Of a DNA stretch of 45,516 nt, positions 1-7,752 are shown in pieces (position 1 is the stretch's first letter; every line of letters starts with the position of its first letter). The stretch is from the NCBI GenBank assembly GCA_903829015.1, contig CAIKOJ010000072.1, positions 1 through 45,516 on the forward strand. Direction: 5' to 3'. This DNA comes from an uncultured Bacteroidota bacterium. GTDB lineage: Bacteria; Bacteroidota; Bacteroidia; Chitinophagales; Chitinophagaceae. A model generated the notes under the pieces. The model did not search any database and was not told where the DNA came from. It saw only the letters and a program-made list of their open reading frames with translations. The translations under genes were made by a program, and so were the position numbers.

Positions 1-136
1 GAAATACGAGAAATCACGTGTCCTGAACCAACTTCGCGAACGCCAGTCGTTTACAAAACCGTCTATCCGCCGCAGAACTCAGGTGCTTAAAGCTGTTTAC
101 AAACAGCAGATGGCCAACGGTGATACCGGTGAATAG
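1..136 (+). CDS. rpsU: 30S ribosomal protein S21, C-terminal part
   Basis: The window opens inside this gene; 44 codons remain, read from base 2 to the TAG at 134-136. The translation contains KYEKSRVL, RRRTQVLKAVYK and a short NGDTGE tail. This very basic sequence is typical of the C-terminal half of Bacteroidota S21. S21 is a small-subunit ribosomal protein near the anti-Shine-Dalgarno end of 16S rRNA. The following xerD-type gene and hpf fit the usual Bacteroidota order. The N-terminus is outside the window. Confidence 0.85.
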   Translation, partial: KYEKSRVLNQLRERQSFTKPSIRRRTQVLKAVYKQQMANGDTGE

Positions 137-165
137 TCTTCGGTTTGGATAAAAATATATTTGTT

Positions 166-205
166 CCCGCTATTGTAAATTCGTAAATTTACAATAGCGG
201 GTTTT
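166..205 (+). terminator. Strong hairpin terminator of rpsU, abutting the next start codon
   Basis: A perfect 16-bp inverted repeat (166-181 pairs with 186-201, loop CGTA) is followed directly by TTTTAT. It looks like an intrinsic terminator for rpsU. The hairpin ends only six bases before the ATG of the recombinase gene at 208, so it also fills that gene's translation-initiation region. Confidence 0.75.
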
Positions 206-207
206 AT

Positions 208-1098
208 ATGTTTGACGAACGACTTATAGATTTTTTACAGTTCCTACGATTTGAAAAACGTTATTCTGCTCATACCCTGACAGCTTACCAGCACGATATT
301 GAGCAATTCCGCGATTACCTTTCTTCAGAATTCGGCATTAATGAGTTAAAAATTGTCACCCATTTCCATATAAGAGGGTGGCTGGCGGGCATGAAAGGGG
401 CAAAACAGACCGCCCGCACCATCAACCGCAAGATCTCAAGCCTTAATTCATATTACAAATATTTACTAAAACATGGCTATGCCGATAAAAACCCTGTACG
501 GCAGCTGCATGCCCAGCGCCTGCCCGAGCGGTTACCAGTGTTTCTTAAAGAATCAGAATCCAGTCACCTGTTCAACGAAGTAACTTTCGATGAGGGTTTC
601 AAAGGCTTTACCGACCGGCTGATATGCGAATTGTTTTACGCCACCGGCATGCGCCGCAACGAACTGCAGCAGCTCAAAGAAAATGACATAGAATGGAGCC
701 TGCGCCAGATACGTATTCTTGGCAAGGGCAACAAAGAGCGGCTCATACCTGTAAGCCCTGCCCTGCTCGATGACCTGCGTGATTATATTGCGCAGAAAAA
801 GAAACTCGAAGCCTATAACGATCAGTTCCTGTTCAACCTCGAATCCGGCGAGCCGTTGTATGCTGGTTATATCTACCGAACGGTTACCCGGTACATGGCT
901 GAGACCACAACTTTAAAGAAAAAAAGCCCGCACGTATTGCGCCACACCTTTGCCACGCACCTGCTCAACAATGGGGCCAATATACAGGCTATCAAAGACC
1001 TCCTGGGCCATAGCAGCCTTGCCGCTACTCAGGTATATACACACAACAATATCGACAAACTAAAAGAGATTCATAAACAAAGTCATCCTCGCGGATGA
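208..1098 (+). CDS. xerD: Tyrosine recombinase, XerC/XerD type
   Basis: This 296-residue protein has the two-part layout of Xer recombinases: an N-terminal SAM-like core-binding domain (about residues 4-90) and a C-terminal catalytic domain (about 110-290). All catalytic residues are visible: R149 in GMRRNEL, K173 in GKGNKER, H242 and R245 in PHVLRH, H268 in LGHSS and the nucleophile Y277 in VYTHNN. Xer proteins resolve chromosome dimers at dif during division. The length and the position between rpsU and hpf argue for a housekeeping Xer rather than a phage integrase. Whether it is the XerC or XerD partner cannot be decided here, so the symbol is provisional. The ATG lies immediately after a strong hairpin, leaving no room for a conventional ribosome-binding site. 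Confidence 0.85.
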   Translation: MFDERLIDFLQFLRFEKRYSAHTLTAYQHDIEQFRDYLSSEFGINELKIVTHFHIRGWLAGMKGAKQTARTINRKISSLNSYYKYLLKHGYADKNPVRQLHAQRLPERLPVFLKESESSHLFNEVTFDEGFKGFTDRLICELFYATGMRRNELQQLKENDIEWSLRQIRILGKGNKERLIPVSPALLDDLRDYIAQKKKLEAYNDQFLFNLESGEPLYAGYIYRTVTRYMAETTTLKKKSPHVLRHTFATHLLNNGANIQAIKDLLGHSSLAATQVYTHNNIDKLKEIHKQSHPRG

Positions 1099-1125
1099 CA
1101 TTTATTCACAATAAAACAGCAAACT

Positions 1126-1428
1126 ATGAACGTTCAGATTCAGACAGTGCATTTCGACGCAGACAGCAAACTTCTTGAACATGTGAATGCCAAGATCGAA
1201 AAACTCAAAACTTTCCACGACAAAATAATCGATGCCGAGGTTTACTTAAAGCTCGACAATAAATCGCACCAGGTGCGCGACAAAATAGCCGAGATCAAGG
1301 TCCATGTGCCCAAGCATTCTTACTTTGTAAAACACCAAAGCAAAAATTTCGAAGAGTCTTTTGATGTTGCTTTCAATTCATTGGTGAGCCAGGTAAAACG
1401 CCAGAAAGAAAAACACCTCACACATTAA
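1126..1428 (+). CDS. hpf: Ribosome hibernation promoting factor, short form
   Basis: The 100-residue product matches the short HPF/RaiA (sigma-54 modulation protein) family in length and pattern. It starts MNVQIQTVHFDAD, continues with LLEHVNAKIEKL, and has a basic C-terminal helix. The family binds the 30S decoding region in stationary phase, blocking translation and promoting 70S inactivation or 100S dimers. It lacks the long C-terminal dimerisation domain of long-form HPF. It follows the recombinase gene by 27 bp and is closed by a terminator, so the two are probably cotranscribed. Confidence 0.85.
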   Translation: MNVQIQTVHFDADSKLLEHVNAKIEKLKTFHDKIIDAEVYLKLDNKSHQVRDKIAEIKVHVPKHSYFVKHQSKNFEESFDVAFNSLVSQVKRQKEKHLTH

Positions 1429-1472
1429 TAACAGCAATTCCAAACGACAAAAAATTCGGCCAAAGCCGCAGA

Positions 1473-1507
1473 CAGGCACCTCGGAAACGGGGTGCCTGTT
1501 TTTGTTT
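1473..1507 (+). terminator. Intrinsic terminator after hpf
   Basis: CAGGCACC (1473-1480) pairs perfectly with GGTGCCTG (1491-1498), with a further pair at 1482/1489, and is followed by a T-rich run TTTTTGTTTT. It lies 45 bases past the hpf stop and closes the rpsU-xerD-hpf group. Confidence 0.8.
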
Positions 1508-1646
1508 TAGTCAACCGTGAACGTTTGGCAAAGATTCCAATTTCCTAGTTTTAACTCCCAATCCCAATTTAAATTCAATGTAAATAAGATAGCTTCATTC
1601 TTCATACCAATCTATTTCCTAATTCTCTACCCCAAATAAGATACGC

Positions 1647-1868
1647 CTATTCTGGTTTCTGCCCTTTAAACACTGTGTAAATCGCCATTGCATGTCCGTG
1701 GCCCAGCTCAAACTCTTCTTTCAGCCAATTCACAACTTCCGTTGCTTTAACCGTTTTCACAAGTTCTCCGCCATTCAGAAAACCTTTCTTTTCTGCCAGC
1801 TTTTTAAAGTCATCGGGTGTTTTCCCAGTCTTCTTTTTGATGTTGTCTATGTACGCCTGAAATGACAT
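1647..1868 (-). CDS. DUF4287 domain-containing small protein
   Basis: A 73-residue protein made almost entirely of one DUF4287 domain: MSFQAYIDNIKKKTGK at the N-terminus, then KLAEKKGF, VVNWLKEEFELGHGHAMAI and a short tail. The family is common in environmental bacteria and has no established biochemical role; helical DNA-binding-like folds have been suggested, but nothing here proves it. It is transcribed alone, against the surrounding genes. No signal peptide or membrane segment is visible, so it is probably cytoplasmic. The family match is from memory of the pattern. Confidence 0.75.
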   Translation of the reverse strand: MSFQAYIDNIKKKTGKTPDDFKKLAEKKGFLNGGELVKTVKATEVVNWLKEEFELGHGHAMAIYTVFKGQKPE

Positions 1869-2250
1869 TGTTTATCGTTTATTGAATGAAAGAATATTCC
1901 TTACTGCCGGATTGACCAGAAATTCTGCTACGCAAATTAATACAGTAAATACAATCGGAAAAATATAGGGGTGCCCATCTTTTGCTAATAGATATGTAAC
2001 AACGGCGATTCATTTTCCGGACTCCACACTATTCACATTATTACATTCCACCAATTATCGTGTATTCACAAAGCTGAAAACTATTCGCGTAACTGAATAT
2101 TTAGCTACTCAATGCACTACCTACCTACAATTTTGTTATCTTTTTAATACCTTATTCGTCCGTATTGCTTTAACAGTAACATTGTTGTAGATTGCGCAGA
2201 ATTGGCTGTTTTGGCTAAGCACAAAAACAGGCATCGGCACCAAAAAAGTA
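1869..2250. other. Gene-free spacer, 382 bp
   Basis: No coding region, tRNA or clear hairpin is visible here. It lies between a minus-strand gene and a plus-strand gene, so it must hold two divergent promoters. A TATCTTTT stretch at 2137-2144 resembles the Bacteroidota -7 element (TAnnTTTG) for the receiver gene, with one mismatch. It sits more than 100 bases before the start codon. Confidence 0.3.
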
Positions 2251-2658
2251 ATGAGTTCGGCAGACAATAAATTACCTATAGTATTAGTGGTCGAAGATGA
2301 TCAGAGCATTCAGCTCATCATCAGGTATTCACTAAGCAAAAATTTCGAGGTCATCGCGTTTACCAACGGCCTCGACGCACTTGCTTTTTTAAGGGAAGGT
2401 CGCTTACCGGATATTGTCATTTCTGACCTCAATACACCGGAAATGGGAGGTCTTGAAATGATCGAGCAACTCAAAACAAGCGGTTTGTATAAAGCAATCC
2501 CTATTTTGGTACTCTCCGCTGATGAAAGCACAGAAACTCGTATCAAGTGCCTCGATGCCGGCGCCGACGACTACGTAATGAAGCCTTTTAATCCCAAAGA
2601 ACTTGAGGCACGCATGAAAGCAATTTTAAGACGTACCGGAAATTTTTTCCTTAACTAA
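2251..2658 (+). CDS. Stand-alone response-regulator receiver protein
   Basis: The 135 residues form one CheY-like receiver domain with no output domain. The acidic pair E15-D16-D17 (VVEDD), the phospho-acceptor D59 (VISDLNTP), the Ser switch position (VLSADES) and the conserved K111 (YVMKPF) are all present, so it should be phosphorylatable. No histidine kinase gene is in the window, so it is an orphan here. The stop codon is 8 bp before a sugar transferase that itself carries a degenerate receiver-like N-terminal domain, which strongly suggests cotranscription and a functional link. Its likely role is to pass a phosphorylation signal to polysaccharide synthesis by protein-protein contact; that role is inferred. 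Confidence 0.85.
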   Translation: MSSADNKLPIVLVVEDDQSIQLIIRYSLSKNFEVIAFTNGLDALAFLREGRLPDIVISDLNTPEMGGLEMIEQLKTSGLYKAIPILVLSADESTETRIKCLDAGADDYVMKPFNPKELEARMKAILRRTGNFFLN

Positions 2659-2666
2659 TTAAGTTA

Positions 2667-3863
2667 ATGAATAGCAATTCAATAACAATGGAAGATAAGG
2701 GGATAATTGCACTGGTAAACGTCGGTGCGCCTGTCTTTCAGATATTGGAACAATGTAGCCTGGGTAACACCCGTCTGATGAATTTCATTAACGGCGAAGA
2801 ACTGATGCTGCAATGGACCAGAGGCCAACTGAATATCGTTGCTGTTATATCGCAAAACGAGGTCATTTCCAGAGATGGCATCTCTTTACTCGAGACCCTT
2901 GACGAAAAACATTACCCTAACGTACCCTTTTTTCTGATAGTAGATAAGATCAACGATAACCTCACCAGGCTTTGTGTCCAGTCTGGTGTTGCAGATATTT
3001 TTAGAAATCCTGTGGTCAAAGAAGAGATAGCCACCCGGCTCACCTTCATGATCAAAAACTGGCAGTCTCTGCGCGAAAGAGTACATCCACAAAAAATTGA
3101 AACCTATCACATTCCGCTTATAAAACGCATCTTCGATATTGTTTTTTCAGGTACTGCAATTTTGTGTCTCTCACCTGTGCTTCTGATCATTATTCTGATC
3201 ATGAAGCTGGAGTCCAAAGGCCCTGTATTCTATTACTCCATAAGGGTGGGCACCGGGTACCGGGTGTTTAAGTTTTACAAGCTCCGCACCATGTATGTCG
3301 ATGCCGAAAAACGGCTGAAAGACCTGATACATTTAAATCAGTACGGCAGCAAAGAAAATAAAGACGATTGGTCTGGCAGCACTGTACTTTGCGACGAATG
3401 CGTAAAAAACGGAACTGTATGCCAGCAGGTACTCTATTCTGATAAAAACCTCTGGTGCGAAAAAAGCTATATCAGCCAGCGCAAAGCCAGCGGTCGTGCT
3501 GCATTCATTAAACTTAAAAATGATCCCCGCATTACCAAACTGGGCAGAATACTCCGCAACACAAGTGCAGATGAATTGCCTCAGTTATGGAATGTATTCA
3601 TAGGCGATATGAGCATTGTAGGCAACAGACCGCTTCCGCTCTACGAAGCCGAAAAACTCACCACCGATAAGTATGCACTCCGTTTCAAAGCACCGGCTGG
3701 AATCACCGGTCTTTGGCAGGTAGAAAAAAGAGGTAAAGGGGATATGTCGGAAGAAGAAAGGTTGATGCTCGATAATGCCTATGCCGAAAACCACAGCTTC
3801 GTTAGCGATATTGGCTTGATCTTCAGAACTCTCCCGGCTCTCTTTCAGAAAGAGAATGTGTAA
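2667..3863 (+). CDS. Initiating sugar transferase with N-terminal pseudo-receiver domain
   Basis: This 398-residue protein joins two parts. Residues about 10-130 have the length and strand-helix rhythm of a receiver domain, but the usual phospho-Asp site reads VAVISQN and the usual KP site reads FRNPV, so it cannot be phosphorylated in the normal way. Residues about 150-395 are a bacterial sugar transferase (WcaJ/PglC superfamily): one membrane segment (about 158-182), FKFYKLRTM, KNDPRITKLGRILR, DELPQLWNVF, GDMSIVGNRP and PAGITGLWQV. Such enzymes move a sugar phosphate from UDP-sugar to undecaprenyl phosphate, starting a repeat unit. An unusual insertion (about 220-280) carries Cys242, 245, 252 and 264. 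It follows the receiver gene by 8 bp. Confidence 0.85.
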   Translation: MNSNSITMEDKGIIALVNVGAPVFQILEQCSLGNTRLMNFINGEELMLQWTRGQLNIVAVISQNEVISRDGISLLETLDEKHYPNVPFFLIVDKINDNLTRLCVQSGVADIFRNPVVKEEIATRLTFMIKNWQSLRERVHPQKIETYHIPLIKRIFDIVFSGTAILCLSPVLLIIILIMKLESKGPVFYYSIRVGTGYRVFKFYKLRTMYVDAEKRLKDLIHLNQYGSKENKDDWSGSTVLCDECVKNGTVCQQVLYSDKNLWCEKSYISQRKASGRAAFIKLKNDPRITKLGRILRNTSADELPQLWNVFIGDMSIVGNRPLPLYEAEKLTTDKYALRFKAPAGITGLWQVEKRGKGDMSEEERLMLDNAYAENHSFVSDIGLIFRTLPALFQKENV

Positions 3864-3880
3864 AGCAATATTTCATCCCT

Positions 3881-4720
3881 ATGCGACCAGTTGCCATACC
3901 AACATATATCAACCAGCTATGGAAAGCAAATGAGCAGACCGATGCACACAACATCAGCCTCATACAAAAGAACTACCAGGCGCTTAATGACTCGACACCC
4001 GAAGTATCTGTTGTGATACCCGCATACAACGAGGAGAAAAATATTCTGCGCACATTGCTGGCACTTACATCCAATACTACCAGAAGGTCAGTAGAAATAA
4101 TTGTTGTCAACAACAACTCATCCGACAATACCGAAGCATTGGTCGAAGCCACCGGCGTGACTTGTATTCGTGAGACAAAGCAGGGCATCACCGCCGCACG
4201 CAATGCAGGCCTGGCTGCCGCACGTGGCACCTACATACTCAATGCCGATGCCGATTCCATATACCCTGCCCGCTGGATTGAAGAAATGACCAAGCCGCTT
4301 ACCGAAGGAAATAATGTAAGCATCACCTACGGCAAGTTTGCGTTTATCCCCACAGGCAGCACAACCCGGTTCAGCTACTTTTTCTATGAGCTCGTAGCCG
4401 ATTCCGTGAGATGGGTGAATAAAACATTCAAAGAAGAAGCTGTAAACGTCTATGGGTTCAACTCAGGGTTTAGGAGACAGGAAGGTATCGCTGTAGATGG
4501 CTTCAATCATCCGCCGGGAGCAAACGAAGATGGCTGGCTGGCTGTAAAATTAAGAGGCAAAGGTTTCGGTAAACTACTTTGCGTCACAGCTCCATCTGCC
4601 ATGGTATGGACAGCCGACCGCAGAATTGAAATGGATGGCGGACTCTGGACTGCCGTATTCAAAAGAGTAAAAAGAATTCTGTTCCCTTCAACAAACACCG
4701 AACTTAGAAAGGACCTTTAA
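3881..4720 (+). CDS. Glycosyltransferase family 2
   Basis: A 279-residue GT-A fold enzyme. VSVVIPAYNEEKNI (about residues 42-55) starts the nucleotide-sugar domain, VNNNSSDNTE follows, and the metal-binding DxD is NADAD (D123, D125). The C-terminal part includes GANEDGWL, which resembles the acceptor-site ED motif. There is no clear membrane segment, so it probably acts at the inner face of the membrane on a lipid-linked sugar. It follows the sugar transferase by 17 bp, fitting a role in adding a later sugar to the same repeat unit. It ends 4 bp before the end of a convergent gene, with no terminator visible between them. Donor and acceptor cannot be read from sequence. Confidence 0.85.
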   Translation: MRPVAIPTYINQLWKANEQTDAHNISLIQKNYQALNDSTPEVSVVIPAYNEEKNILRTLLALTSNTTRRSVEIIVVNNNSSDNTEALVEATGVTCIRETKQGITAARNAGLAAARGTYILNADADSIYPARWIEEMTKPLTEGNNVSITYGKFAFIPTGSTTRFSYFFYELVADSVRWVNKTFKEEAVNVYGFNSGFRRQEGIAVDGFNHPPGANEDGWLAVKLRGKGFGKLLCVTAPSAMVWTADRRIEMDGGLWTAVFKRVKRILFPSTNTELRKDL

Positions 4721-4724
4721 GGAT

Positions 4725-5891
4725 TTATCTTCTTTTAGCCTTTTCCCAAACTGCACTTTGCGATCCTCTGAAGTACCTGAAAATCCCTGCTGCCACGGCA
4801 TAGTTCATCATGCAGAAATAGTACGGAATATACAGCGCTTTGATCCTTACATTTATACGCTCCAGCACCACGCCAAGCAGCGCCAATGTATAGAACAACA
4901 CCTGGCAAACCAGTACATAAAGGTAAATGTCCCCTGCCCCGCTGTTCACAATAATACAGTTCAGTACAAATGCCGCTACCATCAAAAACGGCGTCACTGT
5001 CCACCGCAGTACCCGATGACTGATGTACTCAAAACACAACACCGGATTCTTAAACGGGTTCATCAAACCTCCCAGCCGCAGTATCGACTGCATCCCTCCT
5101 GCCGCTATTCTTATCTTTCGCTTCAGTTCCTCCTGCACACTATCCGATCCTCCCTCTGTTGCATATGCCCTTGGTTCATACACGATCCTGTATCCACGTT
5201 GCGCTATCAGCAGCGATATCATAAAGTCATCCAGTATTGTATCAGCAGGCACAGGTTCATACAGCGCCGTTCTGATGCTGAACAGTTCCCCGGCAGCCCC
5301 CACTACACTATACAGCTCAGAGTCCCACGTCTTTAGTTTCGACTCATATTTCCAATATATTCCCTCACCTGCAGTAGCATCACCTGCATCCTCCACATGT
5401 ACCCGCTTCTCACCAGATACTGATCCTACAGTTTTGTCTGCATAATGCCTACAGATATTCAGTAGCGCGTCCTTATTCAGAAAGGTATTGGCATCTGTAA
5501 AAACAGTGATCTCCGATTTCACCTCCGCCATCGCACGATGCACTGCAGCTATCTTCCCGTTCCTTGCCGGCTCGTGCATCAGATTAATTTCCTTGTACCT
5601 ACTTACCAGTTCAGGAGTGCGGTCAGTTGAGCCGTCGGTAACAAAAATATACGACACAAGATCACGAGGGTATGCAAGCTCAAGTGTGTTCTTAATCTTC
5701 TCCTCAATATAATTCTCCTCGTTGTAAGCCGCCACAATAATGGTTACAGTAGGCCAGTTGCCTTTGTTGTCCGGCAGGGTTCGCTTTCCTCTAAATACCC
5801 GCCTGATCTTCACCAGCAGAAAAAGCAATATCCCATACCCGAAAAAAGTATAAAACACTACAAACATACATATCCAAAAAGCTGTGATCAT
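4725..5891 (-). CDS. Membrane glycosyltransferase family 2
   Basis: A 388-residue protein with an N-terminal membrane segment (about 5-27), a GT2 catalytic domain (TIIVAAYNEENYIEEKI near 50, VTDGSTDRT near 85, TDANTF near 132, ILDDFMIS near 218, then a basic RKIRIAAGG) and three or four C-terminal membrane segments (about 290-375). This layout is that of membrane-anchored, cellulose-synthase-like or IcaA-like GT2 enzymes, although the QxxRW signature is replaced by a KRKIRIAAGG-type stretch. It overlaps the upstream minus-strand gene by four bases (ATGA), so the two are translationally coupled. It is probably part of the same polysaccharide region, although transcribed against the sugar transferase operon. 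Confidence 0.85.
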   Translation of the reverse strand: MITAFWICMFVVFYTFFGYGILLFLLVKIRRVFRGKRTLPDNKGNWPTVTIIVAAYNEENYIEEKIKNTLELAYPRDLVSYIFVTDGSTDRTPELVSRYKEINLMHEPARNGKIAAVHRAMAEVKSEITVFTDANTFLNKDALLNICRHYADKTVGSVSGEKRVHVEDAGDATAGEGIYWKYESKLKTWDSELYSVVGAAGELFSIRTALYEPVPADTILDDFMISLLIAQRGYRIVYEPRAYATEGGSDSVQEELKRKIRIAAGGMQSILRLGGLMNPFKNPVLCFEYISHRVLRWTVTPFLMVAAFVLNCIIVNSGAGDIYLYVLVCQVLFYTLALLGVVLERINVRIKALYIPYYFCMMNYAVAAGIFRYFRGSQSAVWEKAKRR

Positions 5892-6811
5892 AACCGGTTT
5901 TTTATTGTAAATCCAAGGCGGGTACTATCGGTGCGGTTAGTGAGATTCCACCAGATAGCACGTAGTAATATTATAATAAGCCCCGCCCGGCCGCCTTTTA
6001 CGTAGCTCAGAATATTCCTCGTTGCCACTACAAACATAAAATAGGGCCAGAAAAAGAGCCGGTATTGTATACCGCAGTTCCGCCGTACAAACAATATTCG
6101 GTTCCTGTTCATAAAATACTCCTTCAGTCCGCTGGTACTCCCCACCGACACCGATTCCTTATGGTATATAACAGCCCGTGGCTCTATCAGTATTTTGTAC
6201 CCTGCCCGCCTGATGCGCTCACACCAATCCATCTCTTCATAATACAGAAAGTAGTTCTCAGCCATCCTGCCTGCCGTTTCAATAGCCTCCCTGCGCACCA
6301 TCATGGCAGCACCGTGTATAAACCCTGTTTCAGTCACCGCTGTTTCAAATTGCCCAGTGTCTCTCGCACCCTGTCCTATGCAGGTGGTCCGTGCGGTATA
6401 GTAATTCATCCCGCTGAAACCAGCGTACTGTATGATATCAGGCTGATCGAAGTATTTGATCTTTGGCGAGATCATTCCGGCGTCTTTGTTGGTCTCCATG
6501 GCATCCACCAGCCGCGGTATCAGATCTTCAGTGATCTCTGTATCATTATTGATAAAAAACAGATAGTCGCCTGTTGCCACATTCAGCCCCAGATTATTAC
6601 CTCCGGCAAATCCGGTATTCTCTTCAGACCTGATAAAACGCACCCCGGGGTATTTACTCATCCATCCTGGAACAGGGTCAGTGCTGCTACCATTGTCAAC
6701 AACTATTATTTCAGTTTCCTTATAAGTGTTTTTAGCAAATACAGATTCAAGCAACGCCTCGGTTACCTGAAACTGATTGAAATTGACCGTAATTATGGAA
6801 ACCTTTTTCAT
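5888..6811 (-). CDS. Glycosyltransferase family 2, rhamnosyltransferase-like
   Basis: A 307-residue GT2 enzyme. VSIITVNFNQFQVTEALLES opens the GT-A domain, VVDNGSSTDPV follows, ENTGFAGGNNLG and FFINNDTEI (D90) form the sugar-nucleotide and metal site, and FLYYEEMDWCERIRRAGY is the acceptor-side motif. This pattern is the classic WbbL/rhamnosyltransferase-like branch, but the actual sugar is not known. The C-terminus (about 245-290) is hydrophobic and may associate with the membrane. It is the first gene of a two-gene minus-strand operon, overlapping the next gene by four bases, and is divergent from the paralog triplet that starts at 6945. Confidence 0.85.
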   Translation of the reverse strand: MKKVSIITVNFNQFQVTEALLESVFAKNTYKETEIIVVDNGSSTDPVPGWMSKYPGVRFIRSEENTGFAGGNNLGLNVATGDYLFFINNDTEITEDLIPRLVDAMETNKDAGMISPKIKYFDQPDIIQYAGFSGMNYYTARTTCIGQGARDTGQFETAVTETGFIHGAAMMVRREAIETAGRMAENYFLYYEEMDWCERIRRAGYKILIEPRAVIYHKESVSVGSTSGLKEYFMNRNRILFVRRNCGIQYRLFFWPYFMFVVATRNILSYVKGGRAGLIIILLRAIWWNLTNRTDSTRLGFTIKNRL

Positions 6812-6833
6812 AATATTCGATATTGACTATCGC

Positions 6834-6862
6834 TTTACTTCTCTCAAAGATTAATATCTTTG
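6834..6862 (+). promoter_or_regulatory. Bacteroidota-type promoter for the glycosyltransferase triplet
   Basis: TATCTTTG at 6855-6862 is a perfect match to the Bacteroidota -7 element TAnnTTTG. A TTTA at 6834-6837, 17 bases upstream, is a possible -33 element. The -7 is one arm of a perfect palindrome (CAAAGAT, 6845-6851, against ATCTTTG, 6856-6862), and the other strand reads AATCTTTG, a near match that could serve the divergent gene starting at 6811. Confidence 0.55.
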
Positions 6863-6944
6863 GGTGCTGCTTTTACTCCCTGTTCAGCATGATCTGTTGT
6901 CATTTATTATTTGGGTAATAAAAGTAGAAAAATTAAAAGGAATT

Positions 6945-7736
6945 ATGGCCATCCGTAATGATTTTCCTGGAGTAACCTTGCTGATCACTCATTACAACAG
7001 GAGCAGTTCACTGGAGCGCCTTTTATCAGCCTTTAATGATCTCAATTGCCATTTTGCTGATGTCGTAGTTTCCGATGATGCCAGCAAACCTATTCACCTC
7101 GATGCTGTAAAAGCAATGCAGCAGAAATTCAATTTCAGGCTCATTACTACTCCTGTCAACAAAGGTCATGGCCACAGCATCAATAAGGGTCAGGATGTGA
7201 TCACAACACCTTACACTATTTACGTGCAGGAAGATTTCGTGCTGCTCACCGGGTTCCCCGAGCATTTCGCCGATGCACTTAAGTTCATTAATGAAGATAA
7301 CAGTCTCGACTACATTCGTTTCTGGGCACTTGCAGATAGTTACCCTGATCTCAAACCCTACAAAAGTGGCTTTTCTGAGATGATCTTCCGCTTCTGGAAT
7401 ATGGGACACCTGAAATTCTGTCAGTATAGCGATACACCACATCTGCGCAGAAGTAATTTCTTCGAAAGATTCGGTCGTTATAAAGAAGGCCTCAAAGGCG
7501 ATGTGATCGACTACCTGATGGCGATATCCTTCCTCCGCAACAAAGGGAGAGGACTTTTCTATGAAGAATATCACAGTCTGTTCGAACACAAAAATTCACC
7601 CGACGAACCCAGCACTATGCGGCCGTTGATCAAATGGCACCAAAAAAGAAATATTTTTACCGACCTGTTGCGATTTTTGTTTTTAAGATACAAATGGATC
7701 AAGGGCACCTGGCTGGTCTTTGTTAGCAACAACTAA
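6945..7736 (+). CDS. Glycosyltransferase (GT2-like), paralog 1 of 3
   Basis: The start is placed at ATG 6945 (263 residues), because the two following paralogs begin with the same MA/MN..F.G.TL(L/M)ITHYNRS block and because AAAAGG lies just upstream; an in-frame start at 6864 would add a 27-residue hydrophobic leader. The protein has a GT-A-like start (TLLITHYNRSSSLERLL), VVSDDASKP, and YVQEDFV at the place of the metal-binding motif. A conserved middle block contains PHLRRSNFFERFGRY, and the end has NSPDEPST. It is probably a soluble enzyme transferring a sugar to a surface glycan; donor and acceptor are unknown. It is the first gene of a three-gene tandem array with very short gaps. Confidence 0.75.
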   Translation: MAIRNDFPGVTLLITHYNRSSSLERLLSAFNDLNCHFADVVVSDDASKPIHLDAVKAMQQKFNFRLITTPVNKGHGHSINKGQDVITTPYTIYVQEDFVLLTGFPEHFADALKFINEDNSLDYIRFWALADSYPDLKPYKSGFSEMIFRFWNMGHLKFCQYSDTPHLRRSNFFERFGRYKEGLKGDVIDYLMAISFLRNKGRGLFYEEYHSLFEHKNSPDEPSTMRPLIKWHQKRNIFTDLLRFLFLRYKWIKGTWLVFVSNN

Positions 7737-7752
7737 TTTTTAAAGATTATCA

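Noticed and set aside
1500-1640. Possible tRNA genes after hpf, as in other Bacteroidota
   Set aside because: No cloverleaf, T-loop GTTCRA motif or CCA-adjacent acceptor stem could be found on either strand.
4758-6826. Long plus-strand open frames (192 and 253 codons) across the two minus-strand glycosyltransferases
   Set aside because: The minus-strand frames carry complete GT2 motifs and overlap by ATGA; the plus-strand frames are Cys/His-rich shadow translations without motifs.
6864-6944. A hydrophobic 27-residue N-terminal leader on the first triplet glycosyltransferase
   Set aside because: The two paralogs start at the equivalent of ATG 6945; the leader would begin two bases after the -7 promoter element and thus be before or at the transcript start.
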